Shown: positions 24,794 through 37,300 of the stretch, piece by piece
Layout: each line of letters opens with the position of its first letter
How positions within the stretch are numbered: the stretch's first letter is position 1
Assembly: GCA_038380795.1 (NCBI GenBank)
Contig: CM076275.1
Span: 9,209,001-9,273,000, forward strand
Origin: Pyrocephalus nanus
Lineage: Eukaryota > Chordata > Aves > Passeriformes > Tyrannidae
DNA: 64,000 nt
Direction of reading: 5' to 3'
Notes under the pieces: model-generated
The model's input: only the letters and a program-made list of their open reading frames with translations
Told to the model about the DNA's origin: nothing
Databases searched by the model: none
Program-made: the position numbers and the translations under genes

Positions 24794-24911
24794 AGAGAAT
24801 CACTGAATCATTTAGGTTGGAAAAGTCCTTCAAAATCAAGTCCAACCTGTGACTGATCACCATCTTGTCAACCAGACCAGAGCTCTGAGTGCCACATCCA
24901 GTCATTTCTTA
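24794..24911 (-). mobile_element. CR1 LINE 3' end, antisense, diverged
   Basis: AGAATCACTGAATCATTTAG then GTTGGAAAAG, CAAGTCCAACC and AGTGCCACATCCAGTC is the reverse complement of a CR1 3' end. It is a different subfamily from the other copies: the GTTTAGGTTGGAAAAG type rather than the GGTTTGGGTTGGAA type. About 118 bases remain and they are clearly diverged, suggesting an older insertion. Confidence 0.85.
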
Positions 24912-27219
24912 CTCTGGTGTGGATTCTACAGGAAGACAACTGCTCTTCCAGCCCTGACCTACATCAAGTTGCTACTCCTAGATGCCCAGATCTGATGCTC
25001 TACAACCACAACTCGAAGGTCTACAGCCTCTTTTCCAGAAAAAAAATAAAGTTTGAGAAGTTCCTACTTTCATGCCTGACCAAAGTCTCCTGTTCCCTTC
25101 CCTATACCTTGATTTACCTCCTGTTTTCATGTGCTGATGCAACTGGTTGTGGGGCTCTGCGATAAACTGGGTCAGAGAAACTTCCAAGTAGCAGTCAGGT
25201 TGGTGGTTTTTTTAATTTTGGATGATTTCATGTCTCCGCAAAGAGCTGCCTCAGCACAACTGAGGGGCAATGAACTGCGTGGGACAGTGCCAAGAGCAAG
25301 TGGCCAAATGTGGGGGCAAAATTAAATTGCCTCTGCTGCTGGGGAAAAAAAAAAAAAAAAAAAAAACAACACATTCATGTAACTGCTCTGGAGTAAGTTG
25401 GCTGCCAAACTCTGGAGCAAGCGATCAGCATAACATTTGCATTTGAATTGAGAGAAAAATCCCCAAGGAGCATGTCTAGGCAGGGGGCTAGTCTGGAGTT
25501 GGTCAGAGGTGGGATGGAAGGAGGGCATTCTTCATGAAAATTGGGTAAACAGTTCCCCAGGCTGCTACACACTACAAGGATTTTAGGTTGTTTCCAAAAC
25601 TTCTACCTATCTATATGTACCTTCGCCTTGAGCTTTAATAAATAAATCTTCCCTTTGCCTCGCAACGAACGCTGTCTTGGGTCATGGGACCAGGCTCTGC
25701 GCAATGGAAAAGCTCATCTAGCTAATTAATTACTGCTCCTGCCTCTCTCAGCATCAGAGAACGAATCCAGGTCCTTTGGCTCCAGCTCCACGGTCTAATA
25801 GGAAGGCAGGTTTAATTACAGCTGGGCACTGCATCTTCCCTTTGCAGTCACTGAGCTCAGTCCACAGCGGGGAATTTTCCCTGTTGTAGCTTGTGGGAAA
25901 TCCATGGGAGCCACAAGGATGGGCCAGGCTGTGGGAAACCTAGACTCCCACCTCAACTCTGCCTCTTGCCCAGGGTGGTAAATACATGTACCTGCTGCCA
26001 GCCAAGTCTACTGCTGGATTTTTATTTTCTTGCCTGTTTCAGGGGGAAAAGGGGTGAGGAAGGGGGAGGTGAGGATGGTAGCAGGATTACCACATATAGT
26101 CATTAGAATCATTAACCACAGCACTCTAAATGAATCATTAGGCATCACAACAGATCCACACATGCTTCACTTCTTAAAGCTTCCTGACTTGAATCCCTGT
26201 TTTCTGTACAAATGCCCAGTGATTCTTTCAAGCCTATTTCCAATGATATTCCTGCAACTCCTTAAAAAAAAAAAAATACTAAACAGATGAAGCTCTGCTG
26301 AAGGACCAGATCTGTTTATAGAACATACTTTTCTTTCACTAGACCAAATATATTCAGCCCTCTCAAATAAATATGTACATTAAAGTCTCTGTAACTGGCT
26401 AAATCAGAAAAAGAATGAAATAGCAAATGGGAAATTATATAACATGGAGCAACTACAATAAGAAGGTGCATTTTAAAATATTATATGCATGCTCTTTGGA
26501 GGCTAAATCTGAGAGAAATATTTTTAAAATTCAAATATCGAAGACTGAATAAATGGTTCCATTAGAAATACAACACATGTGTGAAAAGGGATTATTTTAT
26601 TTTTTTAAAAATTAATAAGTCCTCAGCCTGTATTATTACAACCTAAACGTTGTCTTAACCTGGAATATAAGAATCTGAAAGCAAATCTAAGTCAATAAAT
26701 AAAGCAATAGTGGCTTGTTTGCTTTTATTACCCAAGCTAAACTTAAAAAAAATAGTAATAATATAAATCATATTTTTTCAAATTCTATTGTTCTTATTAC
26801 TCAAGCAGCTATTTCCACAGTCATAGGCTTGCAACAGTACCTGGCAGCAGTTTCAATAAGTTATCTGAGTATTACAAAACAGCTTTACAACAGCAGACAA
26901 AACCACTCCATTCAACCCTCCTAAACTGATCCCCTTTTGGCTCCCACTCCCCACCAGCCCCTCTGGAACAGCCCTCCCCGTATCACAAGGCTGCTGAGAT
27001 CAAGCCAGTTGAACCAAAACCCCAGGAAATCACAATAGGATTAAAAAAATCACAAGGACAGAAGCCAAGCAGCAGTTTTTCCATGGACATTAATAAAAGT
27101 AGGATCAGGCCATAAACACACCACCACGATCTCCCAACCTTCACTCAGGTGTAGGGGTCTGGACTGTGGCTTCACGTGTGCTTGCACAGTGCTCAGCAGG
27201 CTGAAAGCAGCAAGTAATT
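24912..27219. other. unique non-coding sequence, no gene seen
   Basis: Contains an A run at 25345-25366 with an ATTAAA hexamer 18 bases before it (25321-25326), a CpG-retaining patch near 25655-25870, an A run near 26263-26275 and AT-rich unique sequence at 26380-26900. No gene recognised. Confidence 0.55.
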
Positions 27220-27460
27220 ATGCAAGTCACAGTTGGCTGCTTTGAGTCAGCTCTGTTGCAGGAGCAGACTCAATACTATTTATCATATCTTTCTAATCCT
27301 CGAGTTTACTCTGATTTAATAGAGAGAAGGTGGGCAACATTCATCAGCAGAGCCCTGAGTGCACAGGTAAGCCAAGAATAATCACCACAGCTCTGTCAGT
27401 ACAGATAATATCATCTTATCTATCAGCTGTCTGCAGTTTATATGAGCTGCTTATCTCAAG
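27220..27460. promoter_or_regulatory. candidate enhancer: GATA motif cluster with E-box
   Basis: WGATAR-type sites, read on either strand, occur at 27403-27408 (AGATAA), 27416-27421 (TTATCT), 27420-27425 (CTATCA) and 27451-27456 (TTATCT). The third overlaps an E-box CAGCTG at 27424-27429. Further TTATCA-like sites lie near 27280. GATA sites beside E-boxes are a known arrangement in vertebrate enhancers. Nothing in a single sequence proves activity, so this is a candidate only. Confidence 0.3.
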
Positions 27461-29686
27461 GAGCTGTTAGATCTCAACTTTAGTTCAGCCTGTTGTTTGG
27501 TCTTGTTTTCTTCTGCATCCATTTGAAGCTCCGCTTACTGTGCTTTTCATTTTGCATAAAAACGCATCAGGGCCTTGAATTTTATCCCTGCCACTGATGC
27601 AATATGGTCTTAGCAACAATGAGAACAGTGAGCAAGTCATAAAAATAATAAACCATGCTAGGTCTGGAGGCTATGAAATCAGTTCAAACATACTGCGGGG
27701 AGCTGTACTGCCTGCACCGAGACACATGGCTTTCTATGGGCACCAGCCCATTTATGAGTCATGAAACATAATAGAGTATTGTTGAAAGCTTTGGGACCAT
27801 GAGAAATTATCTACTGCCCGGCATGGGGAATGGTATAAACTGGCAAGGAACTGGAGTTACATTCTTTTACAGAAATGAAATCAGACAGCCTTGGCCTGCT
27901 TTCCAGTATACAAAACCACAAATCATGAGGACAACTCCTTAATTAGGAGTAATTTTTTTTTTTTAACTTTTTTTTTTTTTTAAAGAGTTGCCACTGCACT
28001 AACCAGCCAGGGAAGCCAACATTTGCTCTGTCCCTCACTGAGTTATAATGGGGCAGAAAACATGGGGAAGACAAAAAGGAGGGGTGAAACTATTGTCTCA
28101 GCACGAGCTACAAAAGCAAATGCACCAGGTAACATTCCCTCACGCTGAGGATTTGGCACATGTGTTCAAGTAGAACAAAAGCTATTTGCTTAATATTCTG
28201 GTGTGGTAACAACAGGGTGCCATAGGTGTGCATATCTCCACACAGAGGAGAGCTGTCAGAGTGTTCTGCAGGGGAGAGCACAGGGCTGGATATCATTTCT
28301 AATCAAATGCCACATTCCTCCTGGTTCCTGTGCCTTTAGAGCAAAACTGTCAAATGGCCCTCTGGCTGAGAAACTAAAGTCCTATTTTTAAATGAACAGT
28401 GAGGAGCTTAGGAAATAGCAAAACTGCAGGAATACAGAGCTTAGTAGATAAATACCTGAGGGGGAGAGAAAAGAAGACTTTTCAGTCAGAAGCTTCAGTG
28501 TTATCCAGTGAATGCACATGGAGCAATGGGCGAACTGAAACACAGGAAGCTTTGTTTAAACACAAGAAAAAGTTGCTTTACTCCTAGGGTGGTTTGAACA
28601 AAAGAACAAGTTGCCTTCAGACATTGTGGAGTCCCAATCCTTGGGTGGAAGATCCTTGTTAACTTTGGAAATGCTACAAACTCATCCAGTCAGGGAGAAA
28701 ATAACGTTATGTGTATTCTCTGACAAATTCCAGTAAACTGATATAATCTGGATATTGAGTTTTTATTACATATTAGTGAGCCCAGAAAGGTCATTAAAAT
28801 CCAAAAGATTAACACCTCTTAGCAAATCAGTTCCTAGCCCAGAATTAAAATACGCTGGAGGAAATTATGGCCTGTGTACCAATGATGAATGAGCTGAAGA
28901 GGACAAAACTGAATGGATATTCAACTAGGAATCATTCAGTCAACAAATGCAACCACATTTTCTATTGTGTAGCAGTTGCATCATGTTACACACAGTTATA
29001 CACAAGCTCACTTCCCTCCTGCCACAGATCATCTGAGATGGGATCAGGAATGGATGGGATCCACTCTCTTCCCTTCCCCAAGGACATCTCGAACCGATCA
29101 AAGCATGAACTCTGCCTGAAGCATGTGATATACATTTGAGATTGATGACATATTTTCCAAATTCAAGAAGGTATTAGTGGCCCTTAGAGACCACAGTTTG
29201 GCTTCAGTTTTACAAATCCCTATGAGCTGCACTATGAGGTCCAGTATGTCAACTAGTCTTCAGAATTGAGCACATGGTTTGTGGAGGCAGTGGGGAGGTA
29301 CAACTCTGGAAGCTGAGGACAGGCATGAGTTTCAAAAGTGACCCACCTTAATATGAAAAAAAAATTAAATGTATTCATCTCACTTCTCTTATCCAGGTTT
29401 CAAATTCGAGTTTCTTAACTACAGCTTCAGCAGAACGTTGTTGTTCTGGAAGATCCTCCAGAAGCGAGAAGGAAACAACAACGGGCAGAGCACTTCCATT
29501 GGGATTCAAAATACATGGACACGGTTCGTAGCTCAACCCCCAGCTGCCCTCAAGTCCCTGAGCAAGCTGATTCAGGCAGCTTGCTGTTTGGTTCATCCTG
29601 CAAAGCAGAGGCTGCAGGCTCTGTGCCAAAAAATATCAGGATAATATGCCTAAAATAGAGAGTAAGGCATTCAGAGGTCATGGTCC
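27461..29686. other. unique non-coding sequence, no gene seen
   Basis: Unique sequence with a T-rich patch at about 27953-27980. Open frames are at most about 90 codons and show no domain. Confidence 0.6.
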
Positions 29687-29710
29687 CAGGCAGGCAGGCA
29701 GGCAGGCAGG
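29687..29710. repeat. (CAGG)6 microsatellite
   Basis: Six perfect CAGG tetranucleotide units followed by AGGGG. Confidence 0.95.
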
Positions 29711-32474
29711 AGGGGAGATACAATCTAGTGCAACACCTACTAACAGTCTAAGAAAAGATGGAAGAGGAACCCCTATGAAAGTTTTCAGCATAAAACTGAT
29801 CTGAATCAAAAAAAAGACCTCTCTGTGAGGACACATACAATGTTCTGGGAAGAGATTACATGTTCCCCATACCTGCTTAGTGCTCAAAGCAGGATGGCTT
29901 GTTCCTGAGCTGCAGGAACTTCTGAAGGTGCATTTACAGTGCAACTCAAACACAAGCATTGCTCTTTTAGACATCCTCAAGGTTGTGTCAGCAGTCTCAT
30001 TAGCACAGGACTAAGGGTGACAGAAGGGGGAATTTCAGCTCAGGCTCGTTATGGTTGCCCAAAACTCTGCAAATGTATTTGGCAACTCAGCATCTGCCAG
30101 TGCCATCACTCCTCTGCTGCACAGGCACATGAGGTGGAACAACACACCTTCAGCTGGACAGCAGACATACCCTGGGAGACAGAATAAATGCTGTAGACCT
30201 GGGAGTCAGGCAACTATGAGACACAGAAAGGAGAGTGTGAGCTTGGGGAGGCCTGAGGCAAACGCTTTGGATGGCTGAGTGTCTGAGTTTCGCTCCAAGA
30301 GTGAGATATCTTTCGTTATATTGGAAACCATCACTACATAAAATTTTATATTCTCCCCACACACATAGAACTGAGAACTCTTGCATATTACTGTTGTTCC
30401 TGGATAACCAAAATGTCACCTTCATACCCACTTGTGGGTTGCAGTTCCACCTCATACTCTCTAAAAGTGTACCTGGCTCATAAAAAAAATAAAACCCTCA
30501 GTGTTTGTGACAATCACATCTACTTTAATGTCTTCCAGGTTCTTGGCTGCGATGACACATCTCAATAACACAGCAAAAGAAAATGTCCTCTTTCATACAA
30601 ACTAGACTTTTGTTTTCCACAAAGCTTTTCCAAGTCCTGGACACACAGTCATACTAAATTCAACCTCTCTGACTTTACCTCTCTGATCCAGCAATAACTG
30701 GGAGAGTAGATTAAACCAGAGTTTAAAGCCATGTCACCACCAACCATCTTTGGAGAAAGACAGAGAGGATCCAGAAAGGATTTGATCTTTAACCTACCAA
30801 GTAGGGTTACGGAAATAAAATCTGAAGTCCTAGAACTTTGTGAATTTGAATAAGTGGTGAGCCTTGGCCAAGGAAAGCAATGAAGGTGAAAGCTGGACTT
30901 CAAAACAAATATTTTCCTGCATTCCTAAAAGGCCTTTAGTTTAAAAAAAGCATTTGTAATAAAACCTAAAACAAGTTTTAAAAAATTCAGAAGCCAAGGG
31001 CACAAACAAGTTCCAAGACAGTCAGAAGAGCTGTATCATTGCATAAACTGTGGGGAGAAAAAACCCCATTAACTTAATGACATTGGTCAAAAAGTAAAGT
31101 ATGAAATCAGAGTGGGGTTTGTTTGCTTATTTGTTTTTAAAAGGGCACACACATTCTAAAACTAGGTTTGGTTGGGGGCCTCTCTTTTTAATGTCTGCCT
31201 TCTTTTCCTCTAGCAGTTGTGTGCCACTGACTATTCTGGAACAAAAACTCACCTCCCTGAATTACAGAGCTCTTATAAGTTATGCAATATAGGAAGCAAA
31301 AGCTCAGTAATTGTCAATATTAAAGAATGTCCACTGAATCAGCCAGTCCATCTGTGAAGTTTTGTTCATTATGTAGATTACACCACTGAAATGTGGCAGA
31401 GACATTTCTATTGCAGTCTAGATGAAAAAGTTGGAAATGTTTTATTTCTCTACTAAAAAATCATATGGAGAGCTTCACAAGTTTATAGGGGCTCCTAATA
31501 TATTTTGCCTTTGTCCTTTTGTGTGCAGTTCTTTTCTTCCCCACCCCCTTCAATGTGTAGACTAATTACAGTGATAAAACAACTCATATAAGATGTGACT
31601 CACACAGCCCTAAAGAGAACAATACAGCACTACCCTCAGACAGGGAAGCAGCCCAGCTCACAGCAGGCAATAAATTCAGGCCTGGGGATCATTCCCACGG
31701 ATGCTTCGATATCGAGCTTAATTGCAAGGTTAGGTAAGTCTAATTTTAGATTCATTTCATACCCACACATCCAGGTCCAAACCCATGTTCTTGGAAGCTG
31801 CAGATTAAAATGGATTGCTTTGTGCTTTGCATTTGCACAGACAGCACTGGGGAAAAACCAAGCCCTGGTGTTTTCGAGAAAATTCTGGCCCCGGGTGTGG
31901 CTGCCCAATGCCTCCTGCATGGAATTTGCCCAGAGATATCAGACAAGATGCAACTCATTCATCTGTTAGAAGAGGAACACAGACCATTAGTGCCTTGCAT
32001 ATGATTAAGACACATCAACTTGTCCCTGTTGAAATGAAGATCAAAATGGGCAAACTCTTACTGAGCAATGAAACTCAGCTGCAAGCATTAACAGCAGTAC
32101 TGAGCAGGTCTCCCAATCTGCTCATCTAAGACATGGTCCTCTCCAGTGCATTATGCCATCTCCCACTTCAGGACCAGCTGGACCACCCAATACCAACTCT
32201 TATGATCACTTCTGTGACAACTGAGGAAGGGGGTGCACAAGTACCTTAGACCTTGACAAACTCCTTTTGTGTGTACCCAGTTCCCAGCTTTTGGCTGCTA
32301 CTCCAGAACTAGCATTGCAGCTTACTTGTGTGGGATGTGCCAAGTGCACCTGCTGATTGCTTTTCTTGACGATAAATCCACAGGGAAGTCTCTTTGTGTA
32401 TGATTGTGAAAGGACAAGCACACAATTGTACTGGGGAACAGAGGATGAAGAAATGCAAGAGAGATGGAGTTAAT
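29711..32474. other. unique non-coding sequence, no gene seen
   Basis: No repeat copy or gene recognised. The frame at 31595-31969 (124 codons, plus) overlaps similar-sized openings on both strands and has no domain. Confidence 0.6.
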
Positions 32475-32837
32475 GAAGACAGGCTGAGAAAGTTGGGGCT
32501 GTTCAGCCTGGAGAAGAGGTGGTTTTGTGGAGAGCTCACAGCACCTTCCAGTATCTGACTTCAGTAGTGAAAGAACAAGGGGGAACAGCTTCACACTGAA
32601 AGAGATGACAATTATAATAAATATTAGGAAGAAATTCTCCCCTGTGAGGTTGGTGAGGCCCTGGCACAGGTTGCCCAGAAGCAGTGGCTGCCCCATCCCT
32701 GGGAATATTCAAGATCAGGTTGGACAGGGCTTGGATCAACCTGGTCTAGTGGAAGGTGTTCCTGCCCATGGCAAGGAGTTGGAAAAAAAAATGGTTTTTA
32801 AGGTCCCTTCCAACCCAAACCATTCTATAATTCTATA
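32475..32837 (+). mobile_element. CR1 LINE, 5'-truncated, sense
   Basis: Begins near GACAGGCTGAGAAAGTTGGG and GTTCAGCCTGGAGAAGAG. It continues through ATATTAGGAAGAAATTCTCC, GGCACAGGTTGCCCAGA and GGTTGGACAGGGCTTGG, and ends with AAGGTCCCTTCCAACCCAAA and CCATTCTATAATTCTATAG. Compared with the 47.0 kb copy it lacks roughly 40 bases between the CCTTCCAGTA and ACAAGGGGGAA segments. An A9 run near 32785 interrupts the text. This is a non-coding relic of ORF2 and the 3' UTR. Confidence 0.95.
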
Positions 32838-34023
32838 GAAGTTTAATATAGTAAAAAGCAAATCACACACAATTACAGACAGTATTCCAAAGCCTCTCTC
32901 ATGCCCTTTGCTATAGCCATAAGATGACAGCTCACTGCCATTCCCATCCATTCCCATCCCAGCTGTTGAACCACCCACTTGCTGTCCTTATCTTCTGTGA
33001 CATGCAGAGCAGATGCCAAAGGCCCCACATCATAAAAGACTTCAACCTATGCATGGCCTGAGCCTTCCCTGCTCAGCTGTCACAGCCAGAGTTCACTGGG
33101 AGACAAGCTACAGATTTCTTTTCAGAAACGTTGTACTTCATGCAGTTTCTGAAAGAGCATTCATCACCCTCTCAGGAAGAAGGAACTATGTTAAGACAAC
33201 AAACCCAACAACTCTGCACATGTGTTTACCTGACTAATGAGAAATGAGGAATGTCTGCCTGTATGCAAAGTCAAATTCCTCCAGAGATCAAGTATGCTTA
33301 GATCTGGCCATGAGAGTAACTAATAATATGCAAGTGTTATGAACTATTTTTACAGGCTTAACCCAACTGCAGTGAAGTCAATGGTTTAACTCTCCCTCCC
33401 TTCAAAGGAAAAGGGATCTGGCCTTGGCACATACTTGAGGCACAGCTCACTGCTAGGCTAGCTCATCTCCCTGCAACCAGTTTAGGAGCTGCAGCCTGTA
33501 CAGAATAAATCCCCAAATTATACCTACTTACCCTTACAGCCAATTCTGATGATTCTCTGCCTTCCCTCCCTCTCTAAATGTCTTTATTTGCAACAGAGAT
33601 ACTAAATTATATAACTAGATACACATGTAGGCTTCAGGATGAACAGAAGGACAAAAAATCTTGAATCCTTTCTGGACTAATAGATGAGGTTCTGTCTCAG
33701 TCACTTTGCTAACCAGGCAGAAGTCATGCTACAGCCTCCTGTGAACTCCTGCTCTCCAGACACTGCTGTAAAGAACAGCAAGAAATACCCCTGCAGCAGT
33801 GTTCTCTGAGGAGATGCAATTAAGATGCCTTTGCACCTCCACTGCATGCTCACCAGCATGAGCTCTTTCGATACAAGAATGAATTTAATTTGGCAGTCAG
33901 AGCACAGGAATGGCATCCAGAGCTCCTGAGCCTTGCCAGCCATTTGTCCCATTTGTTGAACCATCTTGCACAAGCTGCTTAATTCAATTTTTTTTTTTTT
34001 CTTCAAGCTGGTTACCTGAAATA
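32838..34023. other. unique non-coding sequence, one possible MITE core
   Basis: AGTGAAGTCAATGG at 33371-33384 resembles the core of the palindromic elements described at 1.1 and 34.0 kb, but no arms are clear. A T run lies at 33988-34000. No gene recognised. Confidence 0.5.
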
Positions 34024-34105
34024 GGGCCTGATCCAATCCCCAAAAAGGCAAATGGGAAATTTGCAGTCCACTTCAATGGTACCCATGGGCTCATAGGACT
34101 TTATG
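34024..34105. repeat. ancient palindromic MITE-like remnant
   Basis: GGGCCTGATCC at 34024-34034 forms the left arm and CACTTCAATGG at 34069-34079 the core, with AAATGGGAAATTTGC between them. This is the order of the old palindromic elements that pair a GGGCCTGATCC arm with CATTGAAGTCAATGG cores. The right arm is mostly lost. Confidence 0.5.
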
Positions 34106-34339
34106 TCTATATTTAGACACTTAAATATAGTAGTCTGGGCTTCAGAGATTACTGAGTGCCCACAGCTGCCACTGATCTCAGAGAGGGGAAAAGAACAAAT
34201 CTCTGGTTCAAAGAGTTTCTCAGCTGCAGGCTGGGAAGGTATAATCAGGGGAAATGTCATTGTATTCTTGCTGTGTTATGGATTTCTCCTTATATAAATA
34301 CTGCCAGTTTTTAAAACTGTATTTGCCCTATGTACAGTG

Positions 34340-34365
34340 CAATTCTACAGACAACTGTAGAATTG
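34340..34365. repeat. perfect inverted repeat (hairpin)
   Basis: CAATTCTACAG, then a four-base spacer ACAA, then CTGTAGAATTG: an 11-base-pair perfect stem. It is followed by GTCTGGTTATGT twice, at about 34365 and 34388. No T run follows the stem, and in a vertebrate a bacterial-type terminator would not be expected. Confidence 0.8.
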
Positions 34366-37300
34366 TCTGGTTATGTTATGTATTGTGTCTGGTTATGTCA
34401 CTCCTTAAGAGGACACTGGATACAGCAAATTCTCTTTCCAAACATGTAGCACAACACATTTTAATTCTGCCATTTAAGCGAAAAGAGGAAGAGAACAAAA
34501 ATCTTTCAGAAATAAAATAGTAATAAATCCCCCTCCTGAAAGAGCATTTGGAAGTCGATGGATGTGGAAAACCCAATATTTAGCAGTTTTTTCCAAACTG
34601 TCTCTGTTTTACCCTGTGTCATTTCCATGGCTGTTGCATCCACAACAGCAGTCCCTGGGATATGGCATGGCTCCTGGAAAGAGCTCCTGGGGCCAAAAAA
34701 CCTAAAGCAGCTCCTGCCTAGGTCTAATGGCTTTGATGGACAGATTAGATTTCATGCCAACACAGTTATTGTGAGATGGGGGGTAGGAATAATCATGAAT
34801 GAAACAGTGATTGATGTTCCCTCTTTATTGGACAAGAATTTTGATTGTCAGTTGATCTGTCCCTTGGTGAAACACACCTTGGATATTAGGCCAAGGTGAG
34901 GACCTGATTTTTTCATTTACAAATAATAACAAATTACAATATGCATCACGATCCTTTAGCTTTTCTTGTGCATTTCTCTCTCCCTCAAAAGCCAGGCTAG
35001 GGAGAGACATTCATAACCAAAATCCTGAGAAAAAAAAACCCTAGCAGTTCTCAAGGGCAAAGTGAAAGTCTGGACTTGTAAAAATACTTGGGCAACAGTC
35101 CAAGCAAACGGCCCAGTCTTTAGAACAACTAAACAAAGGAGAGCAGGATCTTGTCCCACATCAGTCTTTAGAGGACAGTGAGAATGTGCAGAACTGTGGT
35201 CCCAAAGCATTTACCATCAGTGGGTGTGAAGAATAGCCTTCTCCAAGAAATGTGGGAGTGCTGCCCGAGAACCCACTGCCAACATAAAGGAGATGGAAGG
35301 AGAAAGATAACCCAGATACAGATCAGTGAATGTCAACTTATTTTAAACCTGCTCTGCAATAACTGAAAGCTGAAATGCACCAAGCAGGACTGGGTGGCAC
35401 TGGGACTTATGTCACTTGGCTGTGATTGACTCAGTGTGTTGCTTCATCCCCTCACATAAGCTAAAAGATACTTTATTAGCAAAAATGTTGAGATCAAGAC
35501 AGGCATAATTAGCACAACCCTCTAAATCCCACCTACACTCAACTACTTCCTTGTGAAGGGATAAAGGCACATTGTTCCACTCCACAAAACCCCACTGGCC
35601 ATGACTGACAGATCTTCTAAACCTTCAGCTGCCCAGCAGAGAAGGGCCATACACAGCCAGGTCTGTTGGATTTCTTATTTCCTGGTAACCTGTGTGCTCA
35701 AAATACCGAGCCACTCACTTCCTTGGGAGCTTATTTTTCTCTCAGGAGAATTATCTGTTTCTGTGAATCCTGTTCATTTTCTGTTCAAGTCCCAGATTGT
35801 GCAACTTCCCCGATACACCTCCTTTTATAAACTAGAAAGGACCAAAATTACTTGCAAAAGTACAGACATTGGTTTCCTCACCTGCCCCTTGTGACCTCTT
35901 CAGTTGTTGCTGATGTTGAGCTCTTAGGACTGACTGAATTGATGCTCTTTGCTAAGTGTTTTTATACAGCAAATCATGAAAGATCTGTAAAATGTTCATA
36001 AGCAGATGACAGGACTGTCAGTGCTGCAGCCAAGCACTGGAAAACACGAGACAATGACTGTACTCAACCACCACCTCGAGTCTTTCCTCACTTCTCCACC
36101 TCCCATCTAATCCCTCTGGCAACACCAACAGTGCCAAGGTCTCAGTGGCCATTCCAAATGGCACATCAGTGCAAACAAAGTATAAAAGGGTTTGGGGCTC
36201 TTGGAGCATGGGCAATGCTCAATTCCCCTGGCACCACAAGCCCTCAGGATCCTGGCCAATTTCCAGCTTTTTCCTCACACCAGCCTCAGGCACCTTTCTC
36301 CACCAAGAGATATTAAGGAAACCTCCCTGTCTGACCACGTGTTCTTCAACAAGGGTGTAGAGTCAAGGCCCTTTGCAGTGGGTCTAACACAAGTTGGAGG
36401 GTCCTGGGCGTGTCCTTTTCCCCTGCTCTGAGCACCTGACACATCACCTTTCCTGACAAAAGCAAAAGAAACAAAATTTAAAAAAAAACAACAAAACACT
36501 TCTTTGAGGAATAGGGGGCTTTGTGAGCAGAGGGTCTCCACAAGGCAAGTGGAAAGTTACTGGGAGCCTTTTCTGTCCCAGCATTACACCACAGAGCAGG
36601 ACTGCAATGTCCCAAGACTGAGATCTACACTGGTGCCACTGATGTCAGAGCTGGGCTGGCATGTACAAATAAATAAGAAGTATTTTGGGGCTGTGTCACA
36701 ATGGCAGCAGTCTCTTTCCCATATTTATGCCTGAAAAAATGTTGCTCCGCAATATCAGAGGGGACTTCTGTGCAATCCAGGAACTGGTGACAAACTCCTT
36801 TAATTGCACTCAGAAATATATTTTTAGGAATAAGATCAAGAAGTCAACTCAGCTTCCTTCTTGTTAAAAAACTAAAATAAAAATGTAAAAATGTCTGATG
36901 GGCTGGGAGCGAAGAAAAATGAAGGCATTGATCAGTTCAACAGCTGGAAAAATGACTACCAGAACAAATAAAATTTTAAAAAGCCTGTTAATATTTTAAA
37001 GATTGTGTGGCTGGAAAAAAAGCAAATTTTTGTTTGTTTGTTACTCCTAGGAACCTACAGCTGCTGGAGAATCAGGTTTCCATAAAACCTATCTACTGTT
37101 AAATGACACTAAAAGCCTGGAAATTTAACTTCTTAGGTATTTAACATTTAGACAGTTACTCGCTGGAAACCTATAAAGGAGATGTGACAGCTACAGTAGG
37201 GATTTTATTAATTTCAACATCAAGAAGGACTATGGGGAACTTTGTAAAGAGAAAACCACCCTTGTCCTTGACCCCAGAGAGCCTTTTATTCTCTCACCTA

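Noticed and set aside
25640..25700. AATAAATAAA followed by a CpG-containing stretch that looked like the R/U5 end of an LTR
   Set aside because: No TG...CA boundaries, no second copy, no primer-binding site and no internal retroviral sequence nearby. Better treated as unique CpG-retaining sequence.
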